A stretch of DNA of 64,000 nucleotides from Natrarchaeobius halalkaliphilus (lineage in GTDB: Archaea > Halobacteriota > Halobacteria > Halobacteriales > Natrialbaceae), in contig NZ_REFY01000002.1 of the NCBI RefSeq assembly GCF_003841485.1, positions 310,001-374,000 on the forward strand. Direction: 5' to 3'. Position numbers and translations under genes: made by a program. The notes under the pieces were generated by a model that was not told where the DNA came from, made no database searches, and saw only the letters and a program-made list of their open reading frames with translations. Position 1 is the stretch's first letter. Each line of letters opens with the position of its first letter. This document shows positions 1 to 8,057 of the stretch, piece after piece.

Positions 1-2
1 GT

Positions 3-70
3 ACGTCACTGCACGCTCGTTTGCGAACTGCCGGCTACACGCTCGGTACTGGCCGCTCGAGTTCGAGTGG
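3..70. repeat. Dispersed repeat, copy 1 (left-edge copy)
   Basis: This segment aligns without gaps to 10938-11005, with about three quarters of the bases identical by eye. The conserved cores are CACTGCAC, GCGAACTG and GCTCGGT-CTGG. Neither copy lies in a convincing gene. The copy may continue beyond the left edge of the window. It could be a short dispersed element or the remnant of a longer duplicated sequence. Its function is unknown. Confidence 0.45.
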
Positions 71-171
71 ATCGGGATTTCGACGGTCACGTTCGCTCAC
101 TCGAGTGACGCTAAAGGCTGTGTGACTGACTCAGTGACGACCCGAACTGAAAGTATGAAAACGGCGGTCGA

Positions 172-429
172 CTACTGGATGGAGTAGCCGGCTGCGACGG
201 TGAGCAGGAACACCATAAACACGGCCATCCCCATCATGTAGGTGATCGATCGGGGTTCCTCGATGAGGTGCTGGTAGTAGCCGGCGATGAGGAGGATTTT
301 AGCAACGGCGAGAACGATCGTTGCCGCCAGTGCGATCTCGTACGTGAAGAACTCGAAGAAGGCGAACTTACCCGTACCGAGTGCCAGCAGTACGACGTAA
401 ATTAGCGCGTACGTTCGAACGTCAGCCAT
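172..429 (-). CDS. Cytochrome c oxidase subunit IV-like small membrane protein
   Basis: An 85-residue protein with three predicted membrane spans (about residues 6-24, 30-50 and 63-83), the size and topology of the small subunit IV family (COX4_pro-like) of haem-copper oxidases. The ATG at 427-429 is chosen because the longer open frame upstream reads as basic, non-membrane sequence that does not look coded. It follows the fused oxidase subunit I/III gene on the same strand after about 650 bp, and a decayed gene on the other strand lies between them. It probably helps assemble or stabilise the terminal oxidase in the cytoplasmic membrane. The family call rests on topology and neighbourhood, because the sequence has few diagnostic residues. 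Confidence 0.75.
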   Translation of the reverse strand: MADVRTYALIYVVLLALGTGKFAFFEFFTYEIALAATIVLAVAKILLIAGYYQHLIEEPRSITYMMGMAVFMVFLLTVAAGYSIQ

Positions 430-562
430 TGATCTCCATTCTGAGCGACGACCACTTATACCTTCCTCAATGCGGCTGATGCAGGGGTGATTCGGTCGTG
501 TCGGCAACGGGTTTCTTCCGATCGTAACTCGGGTACTCCCATCGCGTCCGGGATGGCCGCGG

Positions 563-988
563 GTGACGGAATTGCGGGTCGCCGTTTTCGACACGGGCAT
601 CGACGACGATCATCCTGATATCGAACTGTACTCAGAGAACCCGTCGGATCCCACCTATCCCGGTGGATGAACCGAGTTCACCGAGACCGGCGAGCGACTC
701 GAGAGCGCCTGGCATCCCGAAGACGGACCGGACCAGAATCGGTACGAACACGGTATTATCGACGCAGAAACCGCGGCTGAGGAACTCGTCGAGAGCTACG
801 AGGAGTCCGAACCACTCACCGAAGCGAATTCCGACGACGCCGGAGCCAGTCCGGTCTCAAGCGTCGAAGCCAGCGAGCGGGACGAGGAGCCGTCCTGGTG
901 GCTCGATGCCGATCCACTCGTCGTGGCCGTCTATCTGGGTCTGTTCGCCGTCGCCGGTGGAATCGCTGCCATCGCGATTCGAAACTGA
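563..988 (+). pseudogene. Remnant of a membrane-anchored subtilase (S8 serine protease)
   Basis: One reading frame, open from about 491 to 988 apart from a TGA at 668-670, first encodes VAVFDTGIDDDHPDIE. This is the catalytic-Asp motif of subtilases. It then runs through a Gly/Pro-rich stretch to the in-frame stop. Beyond the stop the same frame continues with HPEDGPDQNRYEHGIIDAE, which resembles the end of the S8 catalytic domain. An acidic linker, one membrane helix (about 912-980) and a natural stop at 986-988 follow. The regions that should carry the catalytic His, oxyanion Asn and Ser are missing, and no start codon is evident. The gene has therefore lost its core by deletion and also gained a stop codon. 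It sits opposite to the oxidase genes. Confidence 0.65.
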
Positions 989-1077
989 CTCCCAGGCTTT
1001 CGAACCGGATCGATCACTCTCCTCGAGTCGGCTCGTATTCGGTAGCAAAAGTCGACGAAAAGCGTCGGAGATCGACG

Positions 1078-3552
1078 CTACATCAGGTAGAACAGCGGGA
1101 AGAGAATGACCCAGACGATATCGACGAAGTGCCAGTAGAGTCCGAAGAACTCGACCGGCCGGTGATCCTCGAGATACGCGTCGACGCTTACGATCCGGTA
1201 GATCATGAAGATAGCGATGAGCACGCCGAGGATGACGTGAAGCGCGTGCAGGCCCGTGGTCACGAAGTAGATCGAGTGCTCGATGCTGGTCCACCAATAT
1301 TCACCGATCGCGAACTTGTAGTTGTACTCGTAGGCCTTGACGACCATGAAGGTGAGGGCAAGCGCAAGCGTCGCGCCCATCGCACCGAGCAGCCCCTTCT
1401 TGTTCTTGCGTTCAGCGAAGACGAGCGCCATGATGACCGTGAAACTCGAGGTCAACAGGACGTACGTGTTGAGTAGCCCGGGCCAGGAGGCGAACGGAAC
1501 GGTCGTCCAGTCGGACCAACCAGTGTGCAGACGCATGAAGACGAACGCACCGATCGCAGCACCGAAGACGACGACGTCGGATGCGAGGAACACCCAGACG
1601 CCCATTTTGGTGTTTCCGACGCCGCCGAACGGCCACCGTTCGGCAACTGCCATCTCCGGGACGGTGAACTGCTCGAGACCGAACTTGAAGAGGGTGTATC
1701 CGAGCAGGACGATGCCGAGTGCGACCAGACCCAGATACAAGGCGTTCGGCTCGGCACTGGTCCCGACGACGGAGTGACCGCGATTTTCAGCGAATTCGAC
1801 GAGGTACGGTGTGATTCCCGTCAGTCCGAGGAAAAACACGAAGGTCCCGATACCGATTCCGAGAGGCCAGATACTGGCGTGATCTGGGTGTTCTTCTTCG
1901 TGGCCAGCGACCGTTTCGGAGGCGGTTCCCTCACCGTGGGCAACGCCGCCGTCCGTCGCCGCCGCCGAATCCTCGACGAACTCGAGGTGACCGCTCGCGT
2001 AGCTCGGTCGACCGCCCCAGTTCTCGAGCGGCGGTGGGGACGGAACCGCCCACTCCGCTGTTCGGGAGAACTCCCACGGATTGTCCGGGGCCTTCGGCCC
2101 GTAGAGGAAGCTGTAGATGAACGTCGCGAACATGATGACGAACGACGCGGCGAAGACGAACGCACCGACCGTCGAGAGCTGGTGATAGAACTGGGCGTCT
2201 CCGGTGTAGTGGAAGACACGTCGTGGCGTCTCCCAGGCGATAAACTGCGGGAAGTACAGGAGATTGAATCCGATGAAGTAGACGGCGAAGTTAAGCTTGC
2301 CGAGCGTCTCCGAGTACATCTTCCCGGTGATCTTCGGCCACCAGTAGTAGAGGCCGGCGATCAACGCGGTGACGCCCGAGACCATGACGTAGTGGAAGTG
2401 GGCGACGACCCAGTACGTGCCACGGAACTCGTAGTCGAGGACGACGGCTCCGAGGAACACCCCGGTGATCCCGCCCAGGATGAACAGCACGAGCGCACCG
2501 AGTGAGAACAGGAACGGCGTGGTGAACCGAACCCGTCCCTTGACCATCGTGTAGATGAGCGCGAAGACCATCAGGTCGAACGGCAGCGAGATTCCGATCG
2601 TCGTCGCCATCATCAGCGTCTTGATCTCGAGGTTGATCGTCGTCAGGAACATGTGGTGCATCCAGACGAGGAACGACTGGACGGCCACGAGTACCATCGC
2701 GATGATAACCCACTTTCGGCCGACGAGACGCCGACCACAGAAGGTCTGGAACGTCTCGAACATGATCCCCAGTGCGGGGAAGAAGACGATGTACACCTCC
2801 GGATGGCCGAAGAACCAGAACAGGTGCGCCCACAACAGACTCGAGCCCTGTTCGGCCGCGAAGTACTGCGTCAAGAACAGTCGATCGGTCGCCAGCAACA
2901 ACAGCGCTGCGAGGAGCGCTGCGAACGCGAACAGCATCATCCAGACGGTGAGCAGCCACGACCAGGTGAACATCGGCATGTTCCAGAGGCCGAGCCCTTC
3001 GGCACGCGACCGATGGATCGTGACGAGGAAGTTCACCGTTCCGATGGTGATCGAGATGACGAACAACATCAATCCGAGAATCGTCGCGTTCCCACCGGTA
3101 GTCGCCTCCATCGCGGGCGTGTACGTCGGCACGTTCAGTGGCGCGTACATCGTCCATCCGCCAGCGTAGGCACCGCCCTGGAAGAACGAGAGTACGATGA
3201 GAATTCCCGAGAACAGATAGAACCAGTAACTCAGCGCGTTCATCCGTGGGAACGCGAGGTCTTTGGCACCGATCTGGAGCGGTACGAAGTAGTTCGCAAA
3301 GCCGGCTGCGAACGGTGACAGGAACCAAAAGACCATCAACAGTCCGTGAGCAGTGACGGCCTGGTTGAACTCACCTGCGCTCAACAGACCGGTTCCGCCG
3401 GGTACCCACAGCTGTGCACGGAACGCGAGCGCCATTACCCCACCCAACAGGAGGAAAAACAGCGCCGTTCCGAGATAGAGGATCCCGACGTCCTTGTGAT
3501 TCGTCGTGACGAGCCACCGCTTGACCGACGTCATCGGGGGAAGGTCACTCAT
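1078..3552 (-). CDS. Cytochrome c oxidase, fused subunits I and III
   Basis: An 824-residue terminal oxidase polypeptide. Residues 1 to about 510 are subunit I with twelve membrane spans. The Cu-B site has H250 and Y254 of HPEVY, plus H299 and H300. H385 and H387 of HFHYVM are the expected high- and low-spin haem ligands. An acidic, Gly-rich linker (about 510-590) joins this to a subunit III domain (about 590-824, with MGVWVFLASDVVVFG and a C-terminal helix bundle). I+III fusions are common in haloarchaeal aa3-type oxidases. The ATG overlaps the end of the subunit II gene by 4 bp, so the two are translationally coupled. It reduces O2 to water in the cytoplasmic membrane and pumps protons. Confidence 0.95.
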   Translation of the reverse strand: MSDLPPMTSVKRWLVTTNHKDVGILYLGTALFFLLLGGVMALAFRAQLWVPGGTGLLSAGEFNQAVTAHGLLMVFWFLSPFAAGFANYFVPLQIGAKDLAFPRMNALSYWFYLFSGILIVLSFFQGGAYAGGWTMYAPLNVPTYTPAMEATTGGNATILGLMLFVISITIGTVNFLVTIHRSRAEGLGLWNMPMFTWSWLLTVWMMLFAFAALLAALLLLATDRLFLTQYFAAEQGSSLLWAHLFWFFGHPEVYIVFFPALGIMFETFQTFCGRRLVGRKWVIIAMVLVAVQSFLVWMHHMFLTTINLEIKTLMMATTIGISLPFDLMVFALIYTMVKGRVRFTTPFLFSLGALVLFILGGITGVFLGAVVLDYEFRGTYWVVAHFHYVMVSGVTALIAGLYYWWPKITGKMYSETLGKLNFAVYFIGFNLLYFPQFIAWETPRRVFHYTGDAQFYHQLSTVGAFVFAASFVIMFATFIYSFLYGPKAPDNPWEFSRTAEWAVPSPPPLENWGGRPSYASGHLEFVEDSAAATDGGVAHGEGTASETVAGHEEEHPDHASIWPLGIGIGTFVFFLGLTGITPYLVEFAENRGHSVVGTSAEPNALYLGLVALGIVLLGYTLFKFGLEQFTVPEMAVAERWPFGGVGNTKMGVWVFLASDVVVFGAAIGAFVFMRLHTGWSDWTTVPFASWPGLLNTYVLLTSSFTVIMALVFAERKNKKGLLGAMGATLALALTFMVVKAYEYNYKFAIGEYWWTSIEHSIYFVTTGLHALHVILGVLIAIFMIYRIVSVDAYLEDHRPVEFFGLYWHFVDIVWVILFPLFYLM

Positions 3553-4589
3553 TCGTCATCGCCTCCGCTTCCGTCGTCGGTGGTATCCGAGTCCTCGTCA
3601 TTATCCTCGTCGTCCGCATCCGGATCCTCGAGCGTGTAGGTCTCGTCCGTCGGGCCGGTGAAGTCGATCGTGTCTTCGATCTCTTCGAACTCGCCGTCGG
3701 TCGGAGTTATCACCACGTCGTAACTGCCACCCTGATCGAAGTCGGTGATCTCGACCGTTCCGTCCTCGAAGTCGTCCGGACCGAGCGCGGCAGAGAGATC
3801 CTGCTCGAACTCGTCGTTCTCCTGGTGCTCGATCAAGAGTTCGAAGCCGTCGGTGACGGGTTCGGGCTCCTCTTGGTCGTCCTCGAGAGCGATCGTCAAC
3901 GTTAGCTGGTCGTCCAACCACTGGTCGAAGTCGTCCTCGGCCATGACGGTGACGTCGGAAGTCATGCCGGAGTGGCCGGCTCCACAGAGTTCGAAGCACT
4001 CGAGGAGGTAATCGCCGGGCTCATCGGCCATGAACCAGGTCTGTTCGGTCTCTCCGGGGATCGCGTCAGCTTTGACCCGTAGATCGGAGATCCCGAACGT
4101 ATGCCAGACATCGGTCGATGTCACCTCGATCCAGATCGGCGTATCCGCCGGAATCACCATGCCCTCATCGAATGAAGTCGTTTCGACGCCGTTCTCGTAT
4201 TCGAATCCCCAGTCGAACGCCCAGGCTTCGACGTCTACTTCGATGGCGTCTTCCGTCGGATTGTCGTCTGGGCCGTCCTCGACGTACAGCAACATCCCGT
4301 AGGTCCAGACGACCAGCGAGATGACGATGATCGCGCTCAGTCCGAAGGATACGAACAGTTTCTTTCCGCCCTTTCCACCAGTCGGTAGCTCCCCGAGCGT
4401 TGGCAGATCGTCGTCGTCGCTCGGCTCGCCGCTATCACGATATTTGTACGCGTTGTACAGCGTGTATGCGACGACGACGACGCCTACGAGCGTACCGAGT
4501 GCGAGGAAGACCAGGAAGATGTCCTCGAACACGTCCACGCGCGTCTGCACTTGCATCGGGATCGTAAGTGCGCTGAAGATTGTATTCAC
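3549..4589 (-). CDS. coxB: Cytochrome c oxidase subunit II
   Basis: A 346-residue subunit II with two N-terminal membrane helices (about 24-45 and 75-97) and a cupredoxin domain outside the cell. The binuclear Cu-A site is visible as C198, E200, C202, H206 and M209 in CFELCGAGHSGM, with the earlier His in VWHTF. It accepts electrons from a donor such as halocyanin and passes them to subunit I. A tail of about 110 very acidic residues follows the domain. The listed start is GTG at 4587-4589. An ATG at 4554-4556 (MQVQTR) is a real alternative, because the TATA-like CATATAAG (4605-4612) would place transcription near 4582. First gene of the oxidase operon. Confidence 0.93.
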   Translation of the reverse strand: MNTIFSALTIPMQVQTRVDVFEDIFLVFLALGTLVGVVVVAYTLYNAYKYRDSGEPSDDDDLPTLGELPTGGKGGKKLFVSFGLSAIIVISLVVWTYGMLLYVEDGPDDNPTEDAIEVDVEAWAFDWGFEYENGVETTSFDEGMVIPADTPIWIEVTSTDVWHTFGISDLRVKADAIPGETEQTWFMADEPGDYLLECFELCGAGHSGMTSDVTVMAEDDFDQWLDDQLTLTIALEDDQEEPEPVTDGFELLIEHQENDEFEQDLSAALGPDDFEDGTVEITDFDQGGSYDVVITPTDGEFEEIEDTIDFTGPTDETYTLEDPDADDEDNDEDSDTTDDGSGGDDE

Positions 4590-4604
4590 CTCTATTGAAG
4601 ACCG

Positions 4605-4612
4605 CTTATATG
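4605..4612 (-). promoter_or_regulatory. TATA-like box of the oxidase operon
   Basis: Read on the minus strand this is CATATAAG. It is the only clear TATA-like element before coxB. It predicts transcription from about 4582, which favours the ATG at 4554-4556 over the GTG at 4587-4589. Confidence 0.4.
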
Positions 4613-4744
4613 ACGGACGATGGTTGCCGGGGGCACTTATCTATTTGGAAACGGGCCGACGGCCCCGACGTCATTGACCGTACTTGTGCGGGTCGGTCGT
4701 CCATCATCGAACGATCTGTCAGACCGATACAATAGTCCGACCTG

Positions 4745-4825
4745 ATACGGTCTACTGTAAGTCGTTCCCGGAGCGACCGCAGGACGGTTCGCGGTCGTCC
4801 CGGACAAAGTCACAGTAAACCGTAT
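4745..4825. repeat. Long palindromic repeat, copy A
   Basis: An 81-bp inverted repeat. The outer arms ATACGGTCTACTGT and ACAGTAAACCGTAT pair with one mismatch. The inner arms CCGGAGCGACCGC and GCGGTCGTCCCGG pair with two mismatches around a 10-nt loop. The reverse complement of copy B (14573-14654) matches it closely, including the loop, so the copies descend from one element. It lies in the 445-bp space between coxB and the amphi-Trp gene, where no gene is seen. Confidence 0.8.
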
Positions 4826-5034
4826 GAATCGCTCGTTCTGGCTCGTCACTGAGTCGTAGGATTCGTCAAGCTTCTATCTGTCGCCCGGGAAGCAGCCATC
4901 TCGAGACGTGGTTGCTCACCGCGGCGAACGACCGCACATCGATGTCCCTCGAGTCGACCCCATCGTCGCTTACGAAGAGGTCAGGGTCGGTTTTGGGACG
5001 CAATTTTCTATACCGTCCGGAACGAAAGGCGGGT

Positions 5035-5316
5035 ATGCCGGAAGAAGTGCTCTTCAAATTCGAACGGGAGATGAATCAGGCCGATATTGCGGATTATCTC
5101 CGGGCAGTCGCAGATAACTTAGAGAGCGGGGAAGACCTCACCATAGAGGCTGGTGGCGAATCGGTGACGATGTCGCCGCCGGCCCGGCCGACGTTCGAAA
5201 TCAAGGCCGAACGCGAAACCTCGAGTTCCGGCGGCGCTGGCGAACTCAGCATCGAGTTCGAACTCGAGTGGGACGAAAACGGTGATCGATCGAGCGGCGA
5301 GCTGAACATCGAATAG
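5035..5316 (+). CDS. Amphi-Trp domain protein
   Basis: A 93-residue acidic protein that starts MPEEVLFKFE and carries DIADYLRAVADNLESG and SVTMSPPARPTFEI. I recognise this as the haloarchaeal amphi-Trp domain family. It is predicted to be a small soluble alpha/beta protein, and the molecular role of the family is not known to me. The ATG at 5035 is used because the upstream extension of the open frame looks non-coded. It stands alone, with the convergent hypothetical gene at 5350-5823 next to it. Confidence 0.8.
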   Translation: MPEEVLFKFEREMNQADIADYLRAVADNLESGEDLTIEAGGESVTMSPPARPTFEIKAERETSSSGGAGELSIEFELEWDENGDRSSGELNIE

Positions 5317-5349
5317 CGTCGCCGGTTCGAACGCGAGACGGCGTCGGGT

Positions 5350-5823
5350 TCAGAGTGCAACAACCCAGACGCGGAACTCGGCGGGGAGACCGTAGACTCG
5401 ACGAAACACCGCATCGAGAAACTGGCCGATTCGATTCGGATCCGCTTTCGCGCTCACGTGGGCGTTCGTTCCCGGCGCGTCGTCCGGGCGGGTCAGCTCG
5501 CTGATTTTGAAGGCGGGGAACTCCCCCAGGACGGCCTTGAGTTCCTCGAGTTCGTCGTCAGTACAGTCGAGGTTGATCGTTCCATCGGAGAACTGAATCC
5601 AGGGAGTGCCGAGTTCGGGATCCGGACCGGTCGTCTCCCGACTGTTTCGCTTTCGGTCACCGTCCACGTGATCGGTCTCCTCGGTACCGAGTTCGTCGCC
5701 ACCGAGTTCACTGTCGTCGACCTCGAGCGTCAGAAACGCGCTCCCGCGCTCGCGGTGTGCAGTGATGGCATCGACGTACAGTTTCCGGCGATCGTTCGGC
5801 TCGGTCGCGTCGAAGCGAGTCAT
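5350..5823 (-). CDS. Conserved haloarchaeal protein of unknown function
   Basis: A 157-residue acidic soluble protein without membrane helices or cysteines. The N-terminal half contains a low-complexity acidic insert (about residues 37-65). The C-terminal half has a compact fold ending in a hydrophobic segment (FRVWVVAL). The start is the ATG at 5821-5823, 59 bp from the divergent adenylate kinase start, so the two share a promoter region. I do not recognise a characterised family. The even, haloarchaeal-type codon use argues that it is a real gene. Confidence 0.7.
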   Translation of the reverse strand: MTRFDATEPNDRRKLYVDAITAHRERGSAFLTLEVDDSELGGDELGTEETDHVDGDRKRNSRETTGPDPELGTPWIQFSDGTINLDCTDDELEELKAVLGEFPAFKISELTRPDDAPGTNAHVSAKADPNRIGQFLDAVFRRVYGLPAEFRVWVVAL

Positions 5824-5882
5824 ACGAAGACCGATACGCGCATTTCTTTAAGCCTTTATGCGACGGGCATGAACGGATCGGT

Positions 5883-6518
5883 ATGGCACAGCCACGAATC
5901 CTGATTCTGGGTGCTCCCGGTGCGGGGAAGGGAACCCAGAGCGCGAAGATTTCCGAGGAGTTCGACGTCGAGCACGTAACGACCGGCGACGCACTCCGCG
6001 CGAACAAGGACATGGACATCTCCGAGATGGATACGGAGTACGACACCGCGCGGGAGTATATGGACCGGGGGGAACTCGTCCCCGACGCGGTCGTCAACGC
6101 CATCGTCGACGAAGCGCTCTCTCAGGCCGACGGGTTCGTACTGGACGGCTACCCCCGAAATATCGAGCAAGCGAAAGAACTCGAAGGAATGACTGACCTC
6201 GACGTCGTGCTCTCGCTCGACGTGAGCGAGGAGGAACTCGTCCACCGGCTGACCGGCCGGCGCATGGATCCCGAGACCGGCGACATCTACCACCTCGAGT
6301 ACAACCCGCCCGAAGACCCAGCGGTCGAAGCTCGCCTCGAACAGCGTGACGACGACACCGAGGAGACGGTCAAAGAACGGCTTCGCGTCTACAGAGAAAA
6401 CACGAAGCCGGTCATCGACCACTACGAGTCCGTCGGCGTCCTCGAGCGAATCGACGGCGAGCAGTCCCCGGACGAGGTCTGGACCGACGTCGAAGCGACT
6501 ATCGAAGACGCCGCGTAG
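5883..6518 (+). CDS. adk: Adenylate kinase
   Basis: A 211-residue bacterial-type nucleoside monophosphate kinase that interconverts ATP + AMP and 2 ADP in the cytoplasm. The P-loop [10 protein letters not shown] is near the N terminus. The AMP-binding segment TTGDALR and the DGYPRN motif follow. GRR marks the start of the LID, which lacks the four zinc cysteines. Length is normal. The start ATG at 5883 is confirmed by the immediate P-loop strand. It is convergent with the beta-propeller gene, leaving only 7 bp. Confidence 0.95.
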   Translation: MAQPRILILGAPGAGKGTQSAKISEEFDVEHVTTGDALRANKDMDISEMDTEYDTAREYMDRGELVPDAVVNAIVDEALSQADGFVLDGYPRNIEQAKELEGMTDLDVVLSLDVSEEELVHRLTGRRMDPETGDIYHLEYNPPEDPAVEARLEQRDDDTEETVKERLRVYRENTKPVIDHYESVGVLERIDGEQSPDEVWTDVEATIEDAA

Positions 6519-6525
6519 ATCCGTC

Positions 6526-8001
6526 TCAGTCGTCCGCGACGAGACAGTACGCGTGGCCCGGCTCCTCGAACACCGTCTCTTCGCTGTCGTCCCAGAAGTT
6601 CGAAAACACGCCACGCTCGGCGTAATAGATTCGCCCGCCACGGGGAATCGGTCCGCTGGTGACGTGTCCTCGGTTCTCGACCCGCCAGCGACGGCTTCCG
6701 GTTTCCTTCTCGAGAGCGTAGAGGTGGGTATCGTAGGAGCCGACGAGGACCGCGTCCGCGGTTGCCGTGAGCGACCCGATCACGTGGCCGCGAACGTTCG
6801 TCGACCAGAGTTCGTCGCCGGTCTCCGCGTCGAGCGCGTGGACGTGACGGTCGTCGCCCCCGACGTAGACGACACCTTCGTCGGGGTCGATCGCGGGATT
6901 GGACATGATCACCTGTCCCGTCTCGAACGACCACTCCTCGCTGCCGTCCGCGAGATCGAGTCGGTAAAATCGTCCGTCCCATGAGCCGACGAAGGCCGCG
7001 CCGTCGTAGACCGGCGTCGTTCCCTTGATCTCCGCACCCAGGTTGAACCGACCGCCGGCCATCGACTCGCCGTCCGGTCCGCCCTCGCCGCCCGCCTGAA
7101 ACGACCAGGCGAACTCGAGCGAGGGAAACTCCCAGCAGTAGACGACGCCGTCGTTCGAGCCGGTTACGAGCCGACCGGCGTCGCAGTCGATGGCGGGCGA
7201 TGGGTGGGGCATCCCCCAGATTCGGTCGTCGCTCCAGGTTGGCGTCCCGGTTTCGGCGTCGATCTCCCACAGCGCGCCGCTTGCCGGATCGCTATACTCG
7301 GCCAGCAAGTAGAGCCTGCCGTCGATGTAGGCTGGACTCGAGCCGATCGCGATCGCGCCGTCGAACTCGCGGATGCCCGTTCGCCAGATCAACTCGCCGC
7401 TCTCGACGTCGATCGCATAGAGCACGCCGTCGTAGCCCCCGACGTACGCCACGTCACCGACGATCGCCGGCGTTCCGTGAAAGCCGAGGCTTCGGGAGGC
7501 CCCCGTCTCGAGCCGCCAGCGTTCGTTTCCCTCGGGCGTAAGAGCGCGTATCACGCCCGTATCGGCCGCGACGAGGATCGTCTCGCCGTCGGACGTCGGT
7601 CGCGGTGTCGACTTCGCCGCCGTGTGACCGATGCGGTTGACCGGTGTGGACCAGTCGACGCGAACCTCGTCGGGAACGGTTACGTCCGGGTAGTAGCCGT
7701 ATCGGCGCAGCCCGCGGCGAAACATCGTCACGTCATCGTCGACCGGTCTCGGTACGTGTTCGGGTCCAGCGTCGGCCGCCGCTCGCTCGCAGCCGGGTAT
7801 CGTCCGTCCGACGCGTGCGCTTGAGCCGACGAGCGACAGGCTCCCCACCGCACCGACGCCGGCGAGCAAGCCGCGCCTGGAGATCTCCTCGAGTTCGGTC
7901 CCTGGCCGTTCGGGTTCGACTCGAGATCGATCGGAACCTGTGTTAGGTCCGTTCACGCCCGTTCTCGTTCGTCTACGGTGAGCCGAGGAGAAAAACCCCA
8001 T
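6526..8001 (-). CDS. Tat-exported PQQ-like beta-propeller protein
   Basis: A 491-residue protein. Residues about 38-60 (ISRRGLLAGVGAVGSLSLVG) form a twin-arginine signal with a hydrophobic core. The mature part is a chain of PQQ/PQQ-like blade repeats with motifs such as VAYVGGYDGVLYAIDVESGE and VYVGGDDRHVHALDAETG, predicting a seven- or eight-bladed propeller. It is probably a surface or extracellular protein, either a binding scaffold or a quinoprotein-like enzyme. Obvious dehydrogenase cofactor residues cannot be assigned by eye. It is a single-gene unit between adk and the malic enzyme gene. Confidence 0.8.
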   Translation of the reverse strand: MGFFSSAHRRRTRTGVNGPNTGSDRSRVEPERPGTELEEISRRGLLAGVGAVGSLSLVGSSARVGRTIPGCERAAADAGPEHVPRPVDDDVTMFRRGLRRYGYYPDVTVPDEVRVDWSTPVNRIGHTAAKSTPRPTSDGETILVAADTGVIRALTPEGNERWRLETGASRSLGFHGTPAIVGDVAYVGGYDGVLYAIDVESGELIWRTGIREFDGAIAIGSSPAYIDGRLYLLAEYSDPASGALWEIDAETGTPTWSDDRIWGMPHPSPAIDCDAGRLVTGSNDGVVYCWEFPSLEFAWSFQAGGEGGPDGESMAGGRFNLGAEIKGTTPVYDGAAFVGSWDGRFYRLDLADGSEEWSFETGQVIMSNPAIDPDEGVVYVGGDDRHVHALDAETGDELWSTNVRGHVIGSLTATADAVLVGSYDTHLYALEKETGSRRWRVENRGHVTSGPIPRGGRIYYAERGVFSNFWDDSEETVFEEPGHAYCLVADD

Positions 8002-8057
8002 CCTTTCGGATCGGAGCGCCCGCGGTCAGACGACCGACCGCACCGCCCCTGCCGTGA

